The notes: a model not told the origin generated them from the letters alone. A DNA stretch of 64,000 bases from Leisingera aquimarina DSM 24565 (GCF_000473165.1 NZ_KI421504.1:1146501-1210500), one strand, 5' to 3'. Shown: positions 34,194-43,553, counted from the stretch's first letter. Translations and numbers: made by a program.

Positions 34194-35498
34194 ATGTCTG
34201 ATATCGGATTTGTCCGCACCGAAATGCTTCCCGAGCAGGATCCTCCGGCCTCTGAGGTCGGGATCATCGGCTGGGCGCGGCATAACCTGTTTTCCAGCTG
34301 GTTCAACTCGATCCTGACCATTGCGTCGTTCACAGCGGTCTATTTCGTTCTGGCCGCCATTGTTCCCTGGATCCTGTCGCCCACTTGGGACGGCACCTCG
34401 CTGTCCAATTGCCGTGAAACGCTGGCAGCAGCGGGCCATGGCGATGCCCATGGCGCCTGTTGGGGTGTGATCAAGGAACGCTGGGTTCAGCTGATCTTCG
34501 GGTTTTACCCGAGCCACCTGTACTGGCGCCCCGTCGCCGCCTTTGTCCTGCTGGGCGCAGCATTGGCCCCAGTGCTGTTTTCGGACCGGGTGCCGTCGAA
34601 GATGCTGATCTTTTCGGCGCTTTACCCGTTCATCTTCCCCTGGCTTTTGTGGGGCGGCACCATCTGGATGCCGATCGCCGCGCTGGCGGGTTTCGTCATC
34701 GGCGGTCTGGTCTACAAGTTCGCCGCAGAAGCGCTGAGCACCCTTCTGGGCGTGATCCTGGGCGTTGCGGCGGCGCTTGTCTGGTGGATGCTGCTGGCTG
34801 CTCCGGTCTCGGGCGCGCTAGACTCGATCCTGCCCATCGGCATCGAAGCGGTGGAAAGCCGCAAGTTCGGCGGCTTCATGCTGTCGGTGACCATCGGTGT
34901 TGTGGCAATCGCCTGTTCCTTGCCGATCGGCATTGTGCTGGCGCTGGGCCGCCAGTCGGACCTGCTGATCGTCAAATACATCTGCGTCGGCTTTATCGAG
35001 TTCATCCGGGGTGTGCCGCTCATCACGCTGCTGTTCGTGGCCTCGACCCTGCTGAACATTTTCATGCCGCCCGGAACCAACTTCGACATCATCCTGCGGG
35101 TGCTGATCATGGTGACGCTGTTTGCCTCGGCCTATATGGCCGAAGTGATCCGCGGCGGCCTGGCAGCCTTGCCCCGCGGCCAGTACGAGGGCGCCGACAG
35201 CCTTGGCCTCAACTACTGGCAGGCGCAGCGGCTGATCATCATGCCGCAAGCGCTGAAGATCTCGATCCCCGGCATCGTTTCGACCTTCATCGGCGTCTTC
35301 AAGGACACCACGCTGGTCTCGATCATCGGGCTTCTGGATCCTCTGGGCCTGTCGAACGCCATCCGCGCGGACGCCAACTGGAACGGCATTGTCTGGGAAC
35401 TGTATGGCTTTATCGCCCTGTTGTTCTTCGTCTTCTGCTTCTCCATGTCCCGCTATTCCATGTATCTGGAGCGCAAGCTTCAGACTGGCCACCGTTAA
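34194..35498 (+). CDS. bztC: General L-amino acid ABC transporter permease BztC/AapM
   Basis: This 434-residue permease is the partner of BztB. Hydrophobic spans are clustered at about 40-60, 100-200 and 215-430. The EAA-type loop reads GQYEGADSLGLNYWQAQRLI then MPQALKISIPGIVSTFIGVF. The family segment EFIRGVPLITLLFVAS is plain. The N-terminal half is a poorly conserved membrane extension, normal for AapM/BztC. bztB ends two bases before it and bztD follows after 12 bases. Confidence 0.93.
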   Translation: MSDIGFVRTEMLPEQDPPASEVGIIGWARHNLFSSWFNSILTIASFTAVYFVLAAIVPWILSPTWDGTSLSNCRETLAAAGHGDAHGACWGVIKERWVQLIFGFYPSHLYWRPVAAFVLLGAALAPVLFSDRVPSKMLIFSALYPFIFPWLLWGGTIWMPIAALAGFVIGGLVYKFAAEALSTLLGVILGVAAALVWWMLLAAPVSGALDSILPIGIEAVESRKFGGFMLSVTIGVVAIACSLPIGIVLALGRQSDLLIVKYICVGFIEFIRGVPLITLLFVASTLLNIFMPPGTNFDIILRVLIMVTLFASAYMAEVIRGGLAALPRGQYEGADSLGLNYWQAQRLIIMPQALKISIPGIVSTFIGVFKDTTLVSIIGLLDPLGLSNAIRADANWNGIVWELYGFIALLFFVFCFSMSRYSMYLERKLQTGHR

Positions 35499-35510
35499 GG
35501 AGTTCAACAT

Positions 35511-36302
35511 ATGTCTGAACTTATGACCGACCGTCAAATCGACCGTTCCAAGATGCAGGTGAGCGACGAGGTCGCCATTGAAATCTCCAACATGAACAAG
35601 TGGTACGGGTCCTTTCACGTGCTGCGCGATATCAACCTGACGGTGAACCAGGGCGAGCGTATCGTCATCGCCGGCCCGTCCGGCTCGGGTAAATCCACCC
35701 TGATCCGCTGTCTGAATGCCCTGGAAGAGCATCAGCAGGGCAGGATTGAGGTGGATGGCACCGTCTTGTCAAATGACCTCAAGAACATTGACAAGATCCG
35801 GTCCGAGGTTGGCATGGTGTTCCAGCACTTCAACCTGTTCCCGCATCTGTCGATCCTGGAGAACTGCACCCTGGCGCCGATCTGGGTCCGCAAGACGCCC
35901 AAGAAAGAAGCCGAAGAGCGGGCGATGCATTTCCTGGAGAAGGTCAAGATCCCCGAGCAGGCCGACAAATACCCCGGTCAGCTGTCGGGCGGCCAGCAGC
36001 AGCGTGTGGCGATTGCGCGCTCACTTTGCATGATGCCGCGCATCATGCTGTTCGACGAGCCGACCTCGGCGCTGGACCCGGAGATGATCAAAGAGGTGCT
36101 CGACACCATGATCGAGCTGGCCGAAGAAGGCATGACCATGCTCTGCGTGACCCACGAGATGGGCTTTGCCCGTCAGGTGGCGAACCGGGTGATCTTTATG
36201 GATGCGGGCCAGATCGTGGAGCAGAACGAGCCGGAGGAGTTCTTCAACAATCCCAAAAGCGAGCGGACCAAACTGTTCCTTAGCCAGATCCTGGGTCACT
36301 AA
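35511..36302 (+). CDS. bztD: General L-amino acid ABC transporter ATPase BztD/AapP
   Basis: This 263-residue ATPase energises the transporter. Walker A is GPSGSGKST (about 52-60), the ABC signature is [15 protein letters not shown], and Walker B with the catalytic glutamate is [14 protein letters not shown]. The H-loop lies in [16 protein letters not shown] precedes ATG 35511. It ends the bztABCD operon and is followed by a terminator at 36324. Confidence 0.95.
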   Translation: MSELMTDRQIDRSKMQVSDEVAIEISNMNKWYGSFHVLRDINLTVNQGERIVIAGPSGSGKSTLIRCLNALEEHQQGRIEVDGTVLSNDLKNIDKIRSEVGMVFQHFNLFPHLSILENCTLAPIWVRKTPKKEAEERAMHFLEKVKIPEQADKYPGQLSGGQQQRVAIARSLCMMPRIMLFDEPTSALDPEMIKEVLDTMIELAEEGMTMLCVTHEMGFARQVANRVIFMDAGQIVEQNEPEEFFNNPKSERTKLFLSQILGH

Positions 36303-36323
36303 AGCAGCGGCATCACGCAACAA

Positions 36324-36354
36324 AAAGGTCGGGCACAGCGCCCGGCCTTTTTTT
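36324..36354 (+). terminator. Terminator after bztD
   Basis: AAAAGG-T-CGGGC pairs with GCCCG-G-CCTTTT around ACAGC, ending in a run of seven T. It closes the bzt operon and faces the convergent DUF411 gene, which may share it. Confidence 0.9.
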
Positions 36355-36384
36355 GTTCAGGTTTTATTGGTCAGGCCGTCTTGA

Positions 36385-36840
36385 TCAGGAGTGGCTGGCA
36401 AAGACTTCGGTGCTGCCATCGGCCAGGATCAGCAGGGTGTCGAACGGCTCGCGTTCATCCCCCATCTCCATGCCGGGTGAGCCGATCGGCATCCCCGGCA
36501 CAGCCAGACCCAACGCCGCAGGCTGTTCCGCCAGCAGCCGTTGGATGTCGCTGGCTGGGACATGGCCCTCGATCACATAGGGCCCGGCCATCGCGGTGTG
36601 GCAGGAGGCCAGATCGCTGGTGATCCCCAGCCGGTCCTTCATTGCCCACAGCTGATCATCAGGAACATTGCGCAGCTCGGTTTTCAGCCCCGCAGCGGCC
36701 AGATGCTCTGCCCAGGCGGTGCAGCAGCCGCAACTGGGCGATTTCATGATCCGGATGGTGTCCTGTGCTGCGGCAAAGGCGGGAATTGCGGCAAGGGGTA
36801 GGGCGGCGGCTGCGGCCAGCAGCAGGTAGCGGCGGTGCAT
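36385..36840 (-). CDS. DUF411 family protein (putative periplasmic metal-binding protein)
   Basis: The 151-residue product begins MHRRYLLLAAAAALPLAAIP, a signal-like sequence with twin arginines. The DUF411 core follows: MKSPSCGCCTAWAEHLAAAG (Cys-rich), MKDRLGITSDLASCHTAMAG and YVIEGHVPASDIQRLLAEQP. DUF411 proteins are often found in copper-resistance loci, and the conserved cysteines suggest metal handling. A TTG seven codons upstream (36861) is possible, but ATG 36840 starts the signal peptide. It converges with bztD. Confidence 0.85.
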   Translation of the reverse strand: MHRRYLLLAAAAALPLAAIPAFAAAQDTIRIMKSPSCGCCTAWAEHLAAAGLKTELRNVPDDQLWAMKDRLGITSDLASCHTAMAGPYVIEGHVPASDIQRLLAEQPAALGLAVPGMPIGSPGMEMGDEREPFDTLLILADGSTEVFASHS

Positions 36841-36956
36841 GGTGGTTTCCAGTCCTGGCAAATACGGGGCTGTCAGGCACTTAGGTCCGCGCTTGCAGCG
36901 GCGCCATGCCCCTCCCGCGCAGGATGCGCAGGATGCGCGGTATTGCCGCAGCCGCG

Positions 36957-37454
36957 CTATTCCCCCAGCAGTTCGCGCGGAACGGCAAAGTCGACGGGTT
37001 TGCCGCTGCTCCAGGCCAGGTCGCGCCAGCTGCTGATATCAAACTCCGCCACCAGCGTTGCTCCGGTCGGGTAATCGTCGAACCGCGAATGATCCGGCGG
37101 GCTGGAGACGATGGAATGGGCAAAGGCGGCAATGCCGGGATTGTGCCCGATCAGCATGACCCGCGGCTGCTCGGCCTCAATCAGCACCTTGAACATCATT
37201 TCCGAATTGGCGTGGTACAGCCGTTCGGTGAACTGCGCAGGCACGCCCAGCTCCATCAGCTCGCAGGTTTCGCGGGTGCGTTGCGCAGAGGATGAGATCA
37301 CTTGATCAGGCAGGTAGCCGTTATCCCGCAGCCAGGCGGCAATGGCCGGGGCAGACCGGCGCCCCCGTTTGTTCAGCGAACGGGCGTGGTCGCTGGGGAC
37401 ATTTGCGTCCCAGGCGGATTTGGCATGGCGGGTCAGGATCAGGGTGCAGGTCAT
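36957..37454 (-). CDS. SixA-like histidine phosphatase family protein
   Basis: This 165-residue protein is a compact branch-1 histidine phosphatase, as in SixA. The catalytic motif LTRHAKSAW lies at residues 7-15, the second arginine is near SSSAQRTRET, and the second histidine is in LIGHNPGI. SixA acts on phosphohistidine in phosphorelay or PTS-Ntr proteins; the target here is not known. It overlaps the upstream 4Fe-4S protein gene by four bases, so the two are co-expressed. Confidence 0.88.
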   Translation of the reverse strand: MTCTLILTRHAKSAWDANVPSDHARSLNKRGRRSAPAIAAWLRDNGYLPDQVISSSAQRTRETCELMELGVPAQFTERLYHANSEMMFKVLIEAEQPRVMLIGHNPGIAAFAHSIVSSPPDHSRFDDYPTGATLVAEFDISSWRDLAWSSGKPVDFAVPRELLGE

Positions 37455-38161
37455 TGGGGGTGAAAATGCCTCATGTGATGTGCGGTTTGTTCCGGGTCCC
37501 GGCTGGCGTTGCGGCTCAGCGGGCAGGCGCGGCGGGCCAGACAGCCGCCTGCCATGCAGCCAGTGCCGGCGGGCGTGTCGAGATAGTCATGGCAGGCTGC
37601 CAGATCGTAGGGGCCGCCGTCTGCCAATGCGCTGACGGGACAAGCGCTGAGACAGGGGCGGGAGGAGCAGCTGTGGCAGGGAGACTCTGCCAAAGGCGGA
37701 GGGGGAATGTCAAATTCCTGTTTGAAATGAAGGGCCCCCCGCAAGGATATCAGCATGCCGGCGCGATCATGCACCATCATCTGTGACGGTGATGTGAAAA
37801 ACCGGCCCGACGCCAGCGCCCAGTTGATGAAAGGCGTGTAGGGCGGCCCGCCAAACGGAAAATAGGCGCTGCCGCGCAGGTCCTGGGCCAGGGCGCCGAC
37901 CACCCGCTCGGACCAGCGGTCCACCGGGTGCGGGGCGCCATCGCGGTGCTCGGGGCTGGTCTTGAAGACGGGCCAGAACGCCCCGGCTGTGCCCAGCAGG
38001 ATCAATGTCCCGCCCTCCAGCGCCTTGACGGGCTGGCGCTGCGGGTGCAGGGCGCCGCAGACCGCAAGCCCGGCCTGCGCGGCGGCAGCTTCGATCTCAG
38101 GATAAGACAGCGTGCCTTGGGCGCGGCGGTCTGGCAGGTCGGTCAGGGGCATATGCGGCAT
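37451..38161 (-). CDS. 4Fe-4S ferredoxin-type protein related to epoxyqueuosine reductase
   Basis: This 236-residue protein has two cysteine clusters near its C-terminus: PCHSCSSRPCLSACPVSALA (about 160-179) and CMAGGCLARRACPLSR, consistent with iron-sulfur binding. The layout recalls the iron-sulfur part of QueG-like proteins, but the corrinoid-binding portion is not evident and the protein is shorter than QueG (about 350 residues). The electron partner is unknown. It overlaps the SixA-like gene by four bases. Confidence 0.75.
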   Translation of the reverse strand: MPHMPLTDLPDRRAQGTLSYPEIEAAAAQAGLAVCGALHPQRQPVKALEGGTLILLGTAGAFWPVFKTSPEHRDGAPHPVDRWSERVVGALAQDLRGSAYFPFGGPPYTPFINWALASGRFFTSPSQMMVHDRAGMLISLRGALHFKQEFDIPPPPLAESPCHSCSSRPCLSACPVSALADGGPYDLAACHDYLDTPAGTGCMAGGCLARRACPLSRNASRDPEQTAHHMRHFHPQ

Positions 38162-38260
38162 CCGGTCAGGGGGCTTGGCACAAGCCTAACAGCGCAAGCC
38201 TGCTTGCCAGAGTGCAAAAACGTCCCGTCCTGTCCTGCCGGCGTCTTCCCGCCGGCGGCG

Positions 38261-39055
38261 TCAGAAGCGGCGGAACGGCAGCCTCAGGCTCCAGCCCAGC
38301 CGGCCCGGGCGTCCGTCCTGCCAGCGCAGTCCCACAGTCATGCCCTTATGCCCTGCACCGGGCCGGGCCGTATAGGTTCCCAACATGCGGTCCCAGATGG
38401 AAAGGGCAAAGCCGTAGTTGCTGTCGTGCTCCGCGCGGCTGGTGGAATGATGCACCCGGTGCATGTCCGGTGTCACCAGCAACAGCCGCAAGACCCGGTC
38501 GACCCCCGCTGGAAGCGCTAGATTGGCGTGGTTGAACAATGCGGTGCCGTTCAGCAGCATCTCAAACAGCACCACCGCCAGAGCTGACGGTCCCAGCAGG
38601 TAGACCAGCCCGATCTTCAGCAGCATCGACAGGGCGATCTCAATGGGATGAAAGCGCACCGCTGTGGTTACATCCATGTCCGTGTCGGCGTGGTGCACCC
38701 GGTGCAGCCGCCACAACAGCGGCACCTTATGGGTGATCAGATGCTGCAGCCAGATCGCGAAATCCAGCACCAGAACCGCCAGCAGACCCTCCAGCCAGCC
38801 GGGCCAGTTCAGGTGGTTGAGCAGCCCCCAGCCGTGTTCAGCGGCGTCCCAAGCCGCCCCGGCTGCCAGCAAAGGCAGCCCAAGGGCCAGTGCCCGCAAG
38901 GTCAATGTGTTAATAACGGACATGGACAGGTTGGTCAGCCAACGCCGCCGCCGGGGCAGGCGCCGCCCGCGCCGCGGCGCCCAGGCCTCGGCTATGGCAA
39001 ACAGCGCAAACAGGCCCAGGAAAACAGCAAGGCGGAGGAGGTTCTCATGATCCAT
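38261..39055 (-). CDS. Sterol desaturase/fatty acid hydroxylase family membrane protein
   Basis: This protein has four or more hydrophobic helices and the histidine clusters of the di-iron hydroxylase superfamily: HRVHHADTDMD, a preceding HLITHK, and HRVHHSTSRAEHDSNYG near the C-terminus. It likely hydroxylates or desaturates a lipid; the substrate cannot be named. The frame opens to 39115. The ATG at 39055 (MDHENLLRLAVFLG) is preferred because it opens directly before the first membrane helix, though neither start has a clear ribosome-binding site. Confidence 0.85.
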   Translation of the reverse strand: MDHENLLRLAVFLGLFALFAIAEAWAPRRGRRLPRRRRWLTNLSMSVINTLTLRALALGLPLLAAGAAWDAAEHGWGLLNHLNWPGWLEGLLAVLVLDFAIWLQHLITHKVPLLWRLHRVHHADTDMDVTTAVRFHPIEIALSMLLKIGLVYLLGPSALAVVLFEMLLNGTALFNHANLALPAGVDRVLRLLLVTPDMHRVHHSTSRAEHDSNYGFALSIWDRMLGTYTARPGAGHKGMTVGLRWQDGRPGRLGWSLRLPFRRF

Positions 39056-39225
39056 ATATGCAGCAATGCGCATATATAGGTAAAAAGCAAGCCCCGCTGT
39101 CGGCATTGCACTCATATGCCAGAACGCCGGAATGTGCTATGGTCCGGCCCCGGGGGGATGCGGGCCGGACTGTGCGGCATTGGGCCCATCGTCGGCTTGC
39201 AGGTTTCGCCCCAGGGAGAGTCAGA

Positions 39226-39558
39226 ATGCCAAGATTTATCGTCACCGGCTGCTATACATCCTCAGCAATGAAAGCGATGATTGAAAACCCCAGTGACCGC
39301 GAAGGGGCAGCCCGCGCAGTTGTCGAAGCGGCAGGCGGGACTTTGGAAAGCTACTATCTGACCACTGGCGAGAGCGATTTTGCGATCCAGGTGACAATTG
39401 ACGACGCATCCGGCCTGCTTGCGGGGCTGATGGCAACCGGTGCCAGCGGGGCCGTCAGCAACCTGAAAACCGTGCGGGCGTTCACCTCGGACGAATTCAC
39501 CGCCATTCAGAAGAAGGCCGGCGGCATCGCCAAAGCCTACAAAGCGCCAGGAAGCTAA
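39226..39558 (+). CDS. GYD domain-containing protein
   Basis: This 110-residue protein begins MPRFIVTGCYTSSAMKAMIE and contains the GYD-family ESYYLTTGESDFAIQVTIDD segment, a ferredoxin-like alpha/beta fold of unknown function widespread in proteobacteria. AGGGAGAG precedes ATG 39226; the open frame upstream to 39058 overlaps the divergent gene's start region and is not protein-like. It stands alone on the plus strand. Confidence 0.85.
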   Translation: MPRFIVTGCYTSSAMKAMIENPSDREGAARAVVEAAGGTLESYYLTTGESDFAIQVTIDDASGLLAGLMATGASGAVSNLKTVRAFTSDEFTAIQKKAGGIAKAYKAPGS

Positions 39559-39599
39559 CGCAGTCAGCGGCCGGACGGCAGCCTCCCGCTGTCATCCGG

Positions 39600-39664
39600 T
39601 TTCTTTCTGGTCAAAATCACTTCGGGGTGAATTGGCCTGGCCGGGCCAAGGGGGCAGCGCCCCT
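39600..39664 (-). repeat. Dispersed intergenic repeat, copy 3
   Basis: On the minus strand this reads GAGGGGCGCTGCCCCCTTGG, a GGCC-GGCC hairpin, CACCCCGAAGTGATTTTGAC and CAGAAAGAAACC. It is closely similar to the element at 25725-25795 and matches the 7962 copy in its GGGGCGCTGCCCCC end. It lies between the GYD gene and argB. Confidence 0.65.
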
Positions 39665-39684
39665 CAAATCAACGCGGGCAGCCG

Positions 39685-40545
39685 TCAGGCGCGGATCATC
39701 GAGCCTGCGCCGTGATCGGTGAACAGCTCCAGCAAAACGGAGTTCTGCACCCGCCCGTCAACGATGGTGCAGGCGCGCACACCATTGCGCACCGCATCCA
39801 GCGCGGTTTCGGTTTTGGGGATCATACCGCCGGCAATCACGCCGCTGGCGGTCATTTCGTCGACGTCCGCGGCCTTCAGTTCGGTCACCACTTCGCCTTC
39901 GCCGTTCTTGACGCCTGCAACGTCGGTCAGCAGCAGCAGCCGGTCGGCCTGCAGCGCCTTGGCGATGGCCCCGGCAGCAGTGTCGCCATTGATGTTGAAG
40001 GTCTCGCCGTCCCGGCCGGCGCCGATCGGGGCGATCACCGGGATCATGTCTTTCTCGAACAGCCCGTACAGCACCTTGGGGTCCAAATCGGCCGGGGCGC
40101 CGACAAAGCCAAGGTCCGGATCGGCCTGATCACAGGTGATCAGATTGGCATCCTTGCCCGAAAGGCCGACGGCACGGCCGCCCTGGCGGTTGATCGCCTG
40201 CACAATGCGTTTGTTCACCACGCCGGACAGCACCATTTCCACCACCTCCATGGTGGCGGCATCGGTGACCCTCTTGCCGTTGACGAACTCGGACTGGATC
40301 TGCAGCTTTTCCAGCATCGCATTGATCATCGGCCCGCCGCCGTGCACGATCACCGGGTTCACACCGACCTGACGCATCAGCACGATATCGCGGGCAAAGG
40401 TCTCCATCGCCTCGTCGCTGCCCATGGCGTGGCCGCCCAGCTTGATGACAACAATGGCCCCGTCATAGCGCTGCAGGTAAGGCAGGGCGCTTGAGAGGGT
40501 CTCGGCAGTGGCAATCCAGTCGCGGTTCATGTTCTGTGTCTTCAT
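39685..40545 (-). CDS. argB: Acetylglutamate kinase
   Basis: ArgB (286 residues from this start) phosphorylates N-acetylglutamate, the second step of arginine synthesis. Family hallmarks are [47 protein letters not shown] and [17 protein letters not shown]. Four in-frame ATGs lie close together (40557, 40554, 40545, 40530); AGGGA ends right against the first two, so 40545 ([10 protein letters not shown]) is chosen. It is monocistronic here, in contrast to arginine clusters elsewhere. Confidence 0.95.
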   Translation of the reverse strand: MKTQNMNRDWIATAETLSSALPYLQRYDGAIVVIKLGGHAMGSDEAMETFARDIVLMRQVGVNPVIVHGGGPMINAMLEKLQIQSEFVNGKRVTDAATMEVVEMVLSGVVNKRIVQAINRQGGRAVGLSGKDANLITCDQADPDLGFVGAPADLDPKVLYGLFEKDMIPVIAPIGAGRDGETFNINGDTAAGAIAKALQADRLLLLTDVAGVKNGEGEVVTELKAADVDEMTASGVIAGGMIPKTETALDAVRNGVRACTIVDGRVQNSVLLELFTDHGAGSMIRA

Positions 40546-40691
40546 CGCTGTCATCATCCCTATGAACGATTGGTTTAGGCGCTTCTTGGGCTGGTGCCAA
40601 GGGTCGCCTGCGTCCCGGCCATTGCAGATGCCGGTGCCGGTGCTAGGCTCTGGCCGCAGATCCCTGCAGTGAATCCCTTGAAGAGGACCGC

Positions 40692-41423
40692 ATGATGCGT
40701 CAGAAAACCCTGCTCCTGACCGGAGCCAGCCGCGGTATCGGCCACGCCACCGTGCGCCGCTTCAATGCCGAGGGCTGGCGGGTGATCACCTGCTCGCGCC
40801 AGCCGTTCCCGGCGGAATGCCCCTGGGGCGGCGGCCAGGAGAACCATGTTCAGCTGGATCTGTCGGACCCGTCGGACACGATCAACGCGGTTGGCCAGAT
40901 CCAGGAGCTGCTGGACGGCCGGCTGGACGCGCTGGTCAACAATGCCGGAATTTCACCTAAGGGGCCGGAGGGTGAACGGCTGAATACGCTCAACACCGAT
41001 CTGATGGACTGGGGCAAGGTGTTTCATGTTAATTTCTTTGCCTCGGTGGTGCTGGCGCGGGGCTTGAAGGATGAGCTGGCTGCGGCCAAGGGATCGGTGG
41101 TCAATGTGACCTCGATCGCGGGCAGCCGGGTGCATCCCTTTGCTGGCGCGGCCTATGCCACCTCCAAGGCGGCGCTAGCGGCGCTGACACGTGAGATGGC
41201 GCATGATTTCGGGCCCATGGGGGTGCGGGTCAATGCCATCGCGCCGGGCGAGGTGGAAACCGCTATCCTGTCGCCCGGCACCGACAAGATCGTCGAGAAG
41301 CTGCCGATGCAGCGGCTGGGCCAGCCCGAGGAGGTGGCCTCGGCGATCTACTTCCTGTGTTCGGAAGGGAGTTCCTATATCTCCGGCGCCGAGATCGAGG
41401 TGAACGGCGCGCAGCACGTGTGA
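40692..41423 (+). CDS. SDR-family NAD(P)-dependent oxidoreductase
   Basis: This 243-residue classical short-chain dehydrogenase has the cofactor motif [12 protein letters not shown] (about 10-21), NNAGIS, the catalytic serine region NVTSIAGS and the Tyr/Lys pair in YATSKAAL. The C-terminal end [15 protein letters not shown] is typical of FabG-like enzymes. The substrate is unknown. GAAGAGGA precedes the double ATG at 40692. It is divergent from argB and stands alone. Confidence 0.92.
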   Translation: MMRQKTLLLTGASRGIGHATVRRFNAEGWRVITCSRQPFPAECPWGGGQENHVQLDLSDPSDTINAVGQIQELLDGRLDALVNNAGISPKGPEGERLNTLNTDLMDWGKVFHVNFFASVVLARGLKDELAAAKGSVVNVTSIAGSRVHPFAGAAYATSKAALAALTREMAHDFGPMGVRVNAIAPGEVETAILSPGTDKIVEKLPMQRLGQPEEVASAIYFLCSEGSSYISGAEIEVNGAQHV

Positions 41424-41483
41424 GCGCACTGAACCGGGAGGCCTTGTTCCGGGCAGCGGTTCTGAATGTGCGGCAGAGCAATG

Positions 41484-41524
41484 GCTGCGCGGCGTCTCAA
41501 AGGACGCAAAAGACGCCGCGCAGC
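41484..41524. repeat. Perfect 14-bp inverted repeat in an intergenic gap
   Basis: GCTGCGCGGCGTCT (41484-41497) and AGACGCCGCGCAGC (41511-41524) are exact complements around a 13-base loop. The gap 41424-41704 has no other convincing feature. It lies between two convergent genes, so a bidirectional terminator is plausible, but there is no T run on either side. Confidence 0.7.
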
Positions 41525-41704
41525 TCCCGGCTTTGCCAAAGACGGGACATAGCCGGTATCGGGCACGCACCGCGGTCCTTTTGCCGGTCGAACAGCGTCC
41601 TCAGGACAGAGAGACGCCATTGACCGGGGCCAGGGATGCAAATCCGCAGCACATGCCTGATAAGGCGCCCGCCGGTGAGGGACTGGCGGGCGCGTGTTCC
41701 AATG

Positions 41705-43102
41705 TCAGGACACCGCGCGTTTCAGCGGCGGCAGGTTGCCCAGCAGCAGCACGTCAAAGGCCAGCACCGCCAGCAGCGCCAGACCGGTCAGCGGGAAGGC
41801 CAGCGACACCAGCACGGCAATCAGCGCAGCCCCCTTCCAGAACGGCATCTCTGCCGGTTCCGGCGGTGCTGCTAGGCGGCTGGCACCTGCGGGGCGGCGC
41901 TTCATCCACATCACCAGGCCGGAGACGCAGACAAAGATCACCGCGAGGCAGAACACCACATTCAGCAGAAAGCTCCAGGTGCCCATCAGCCCCATGTGGA
42001 AGGGGATGCTGACAGCCATCGCCTTGCCCGCCAAGGAGTAGTCCTCGTATTTCACGTCAGCGAGGATCTTGCCGCTGTACTGATCTATATGGATGGTGCG
42101 GTCGATGAAGGGATCGCCGCCATCGCCGCTCATGCTGTCGCGGTTGATGGTCCAGACACCATTTCCACCACCGGGATACGCGAGGCGGAAGCGGCCCTCC
42201 ATACCCAAGGCGCGGCCTAGGGCGATAATGCTGCCTGCATCCACCGCCTGGCCTTCAGGAACGCCGGTGATCCCGGCCTCGGATCCTGAGGCGGGCATCG
42301 GGGTCTGTTCCAGCGCCCAGGGCACGTCGTTGGTGGCGCCGTGGTTCATACTGGCGTGAATGTCGTCCGACAGGGGCACGTTGTCCCATTTGGCTGCCGG
42401 GAAGGTGCTCCAGGCCTGCACCATCTGGCCGCCCCAGATGCCGGTCCACGACAGGCCTGAGATCAGGAAGATCACCAGCAGCGCCGACATCCAGAAGCCG
42501 GTGACCGTGTGCAGGTTCTTCCACAGGGCGCGGCCCCTGGCGCGGAAGTTGGGGACAAAGGCACTGGCGGCATTGCCGCGCGGCCACCACAGGTAAAGCC
42601 CGGTCAGCACCAGCACGATGCCGAGGCCCGCGGCGATTTCGATCAGCCGGTCGCCGGTGTCGCCGATCAGAAGGGTGGAATGGATGTTGTCGGTAAAATC
42701 ATACCAGCCCGAGCGGCGGTCCCAGACCTCGATCACCTCGCCGCTGTACTGGTTCAGGGCCACCAGCCGCTGGCCGTCATCTGTTTTTACGCGGAACACC
42801 GCGGCCAGACCGGGGGCCTTGGGGCCGATCCATTCGGCAATGGTGCCGGGCTGGGCGGCCAGAACGGCGGCCTCCTGCTCAGGAATGCTCAGCTCGGCTG
42901 CGCCTTGCGTCACGCTGATTTTCTCACCGTCGCGGCCGTCGAACTGGGTGATGAACATCATCATCAGGCCGGTCACCGCCAGCATGATCAGGAAGGGGAT
43001 CACAAACAGGCCGGCATAGAAGTGCCAGCGCCAGGCGGCGAAGTAGAATTTCTCGGAAAGCGGGCGCGATGGGCCCGCGGATTGCGGTTGGCTGGTTGCC
43101 AT
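41705..43102 (-). CDS. PepSY-associated TM helix protein
   Basis: This 465-residue inner-membrane protein has the PepSY-TM layout: an N-terminal helix WRWHFYAGLFVIPFLIMLAV, a large periplasmic part with PepSY-like strands (NQYSGEVIEVWDRRSGWY), the helix with GLYLWWPRG, and two C-terminal helices. Histidines at the helix ends (HFYAG, NIHSTLL, HTVTGFW) resemble those proposed to carry haem in the ferric reductase-like members near siderophore uptake genes. The function here is inferred. A DUF2946 gene lies directly upstream. Confidence 0.85.
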   Translation of the reverse strand: MATSQPQSAGPSRPLSEKFYFAAWRWHFYAGLFVIPFLIMLAVTGLMMMFITQFDGRDGEKISVTQGAAELSIPEQEAAVLAAQPGTIAEWIGPKAPGLAAVFRVKTDDGQRLVALNQYSGEVIEVWDRRSGWYDFTDNIHSTLLIGDTGDRLIEIAAGLGIVLVLTGLYLWWPRGNAASAFVPNFRARGRALWKNLHTVTGFWMSALLVIFLISGLSWTGIWGGQMVQAWSTFPAAKWDNVPLSDDIHASMNHGATNDVPWALEQTPMPASGSEAGITGVPEGQAVDAGSIIALGRALGMEGRFRLAYPGGGNGVWTINRDSMSGDGGDPFIDRTIHIDQYSGKILADVKYEDYSLAGKAMAVSIPFHMGLMGTWSFLLNVVFCLAVIFVCVSGLVMWMKRRPAGASRLAAPPEPAEMPFWKGAALIAVLVSLAFPLTGLALLAVLAFDVLLLGNLPPLKRAVS

Positions 43103-43184
43103 GGGGGCTCTCCATACCGGAACAGGCTGGGCACATTGGCGCCGGCGGAAATGTCAGTGTTTGTTCGGGAAAAGGGCCGCAGCC

Positions 43185-43550
43185 CTAGGAGAGCGCGGGC
43201 GGGCCGCGGGCGTCATAGCGCCAGTGGAAGCCGGCGGTATGGTGGGTGAAGGCCTCGCGCGACCAGCGGTCAGTCAGCGGGGTCTCAATGTTCAGATCAA
43301 TCAGGCTGTCCGGCAGCAATGCCACCGTGCCAAGCGCCGCAAAGGGGCAGCTGCGGTCATCCATCGGTTCCGCGGGACCATGCGACCCGCCATCGCCCAG
43401 ATCGACCCAGGCTTCCTGTATGCCATTTGAGGTGCAGATCACCAGCAGCACCTTGCCGTCCTGCGCCGAGGCGGGCATCCAGCCAGCCGGGATCAGACCG
43501 GCAACAGCCAGGGCAATCACAACCAGAAAGGAGGCGAGCCGGTCAAACAC
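43185..43550 (-). CDS. DUF2946 family protein
   Basis: This 121-residue protein has an N-terminal hydrophobic segment (LVVIALAVAGLIPAGWMPAS) ending in the GWMP motif of DUF2946, then VLLVICTSNGIQEAWVDLG and a conserved CPFA cysteine. DUF2946 proteins are small, probably exported proteins often near copper or haem/iron genes. The PepSY-TM gene follows 82 bases downstream on the same strand, suggesting a shared metal-related role. Confidence 0.75.
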   Translation of the reverse strand: MFDRLASFLVVIALAVAGLIPAGWMPASAQDGKVLLVICTSNGIQEAWVDLGDGGSHGPAEPMDDRSCPFAALGTVALLPDSLIDLNIETPLTDRWSREAFTHHTAGFHWRYDARGPPALS

Positions 43551-43553
43551 CCG

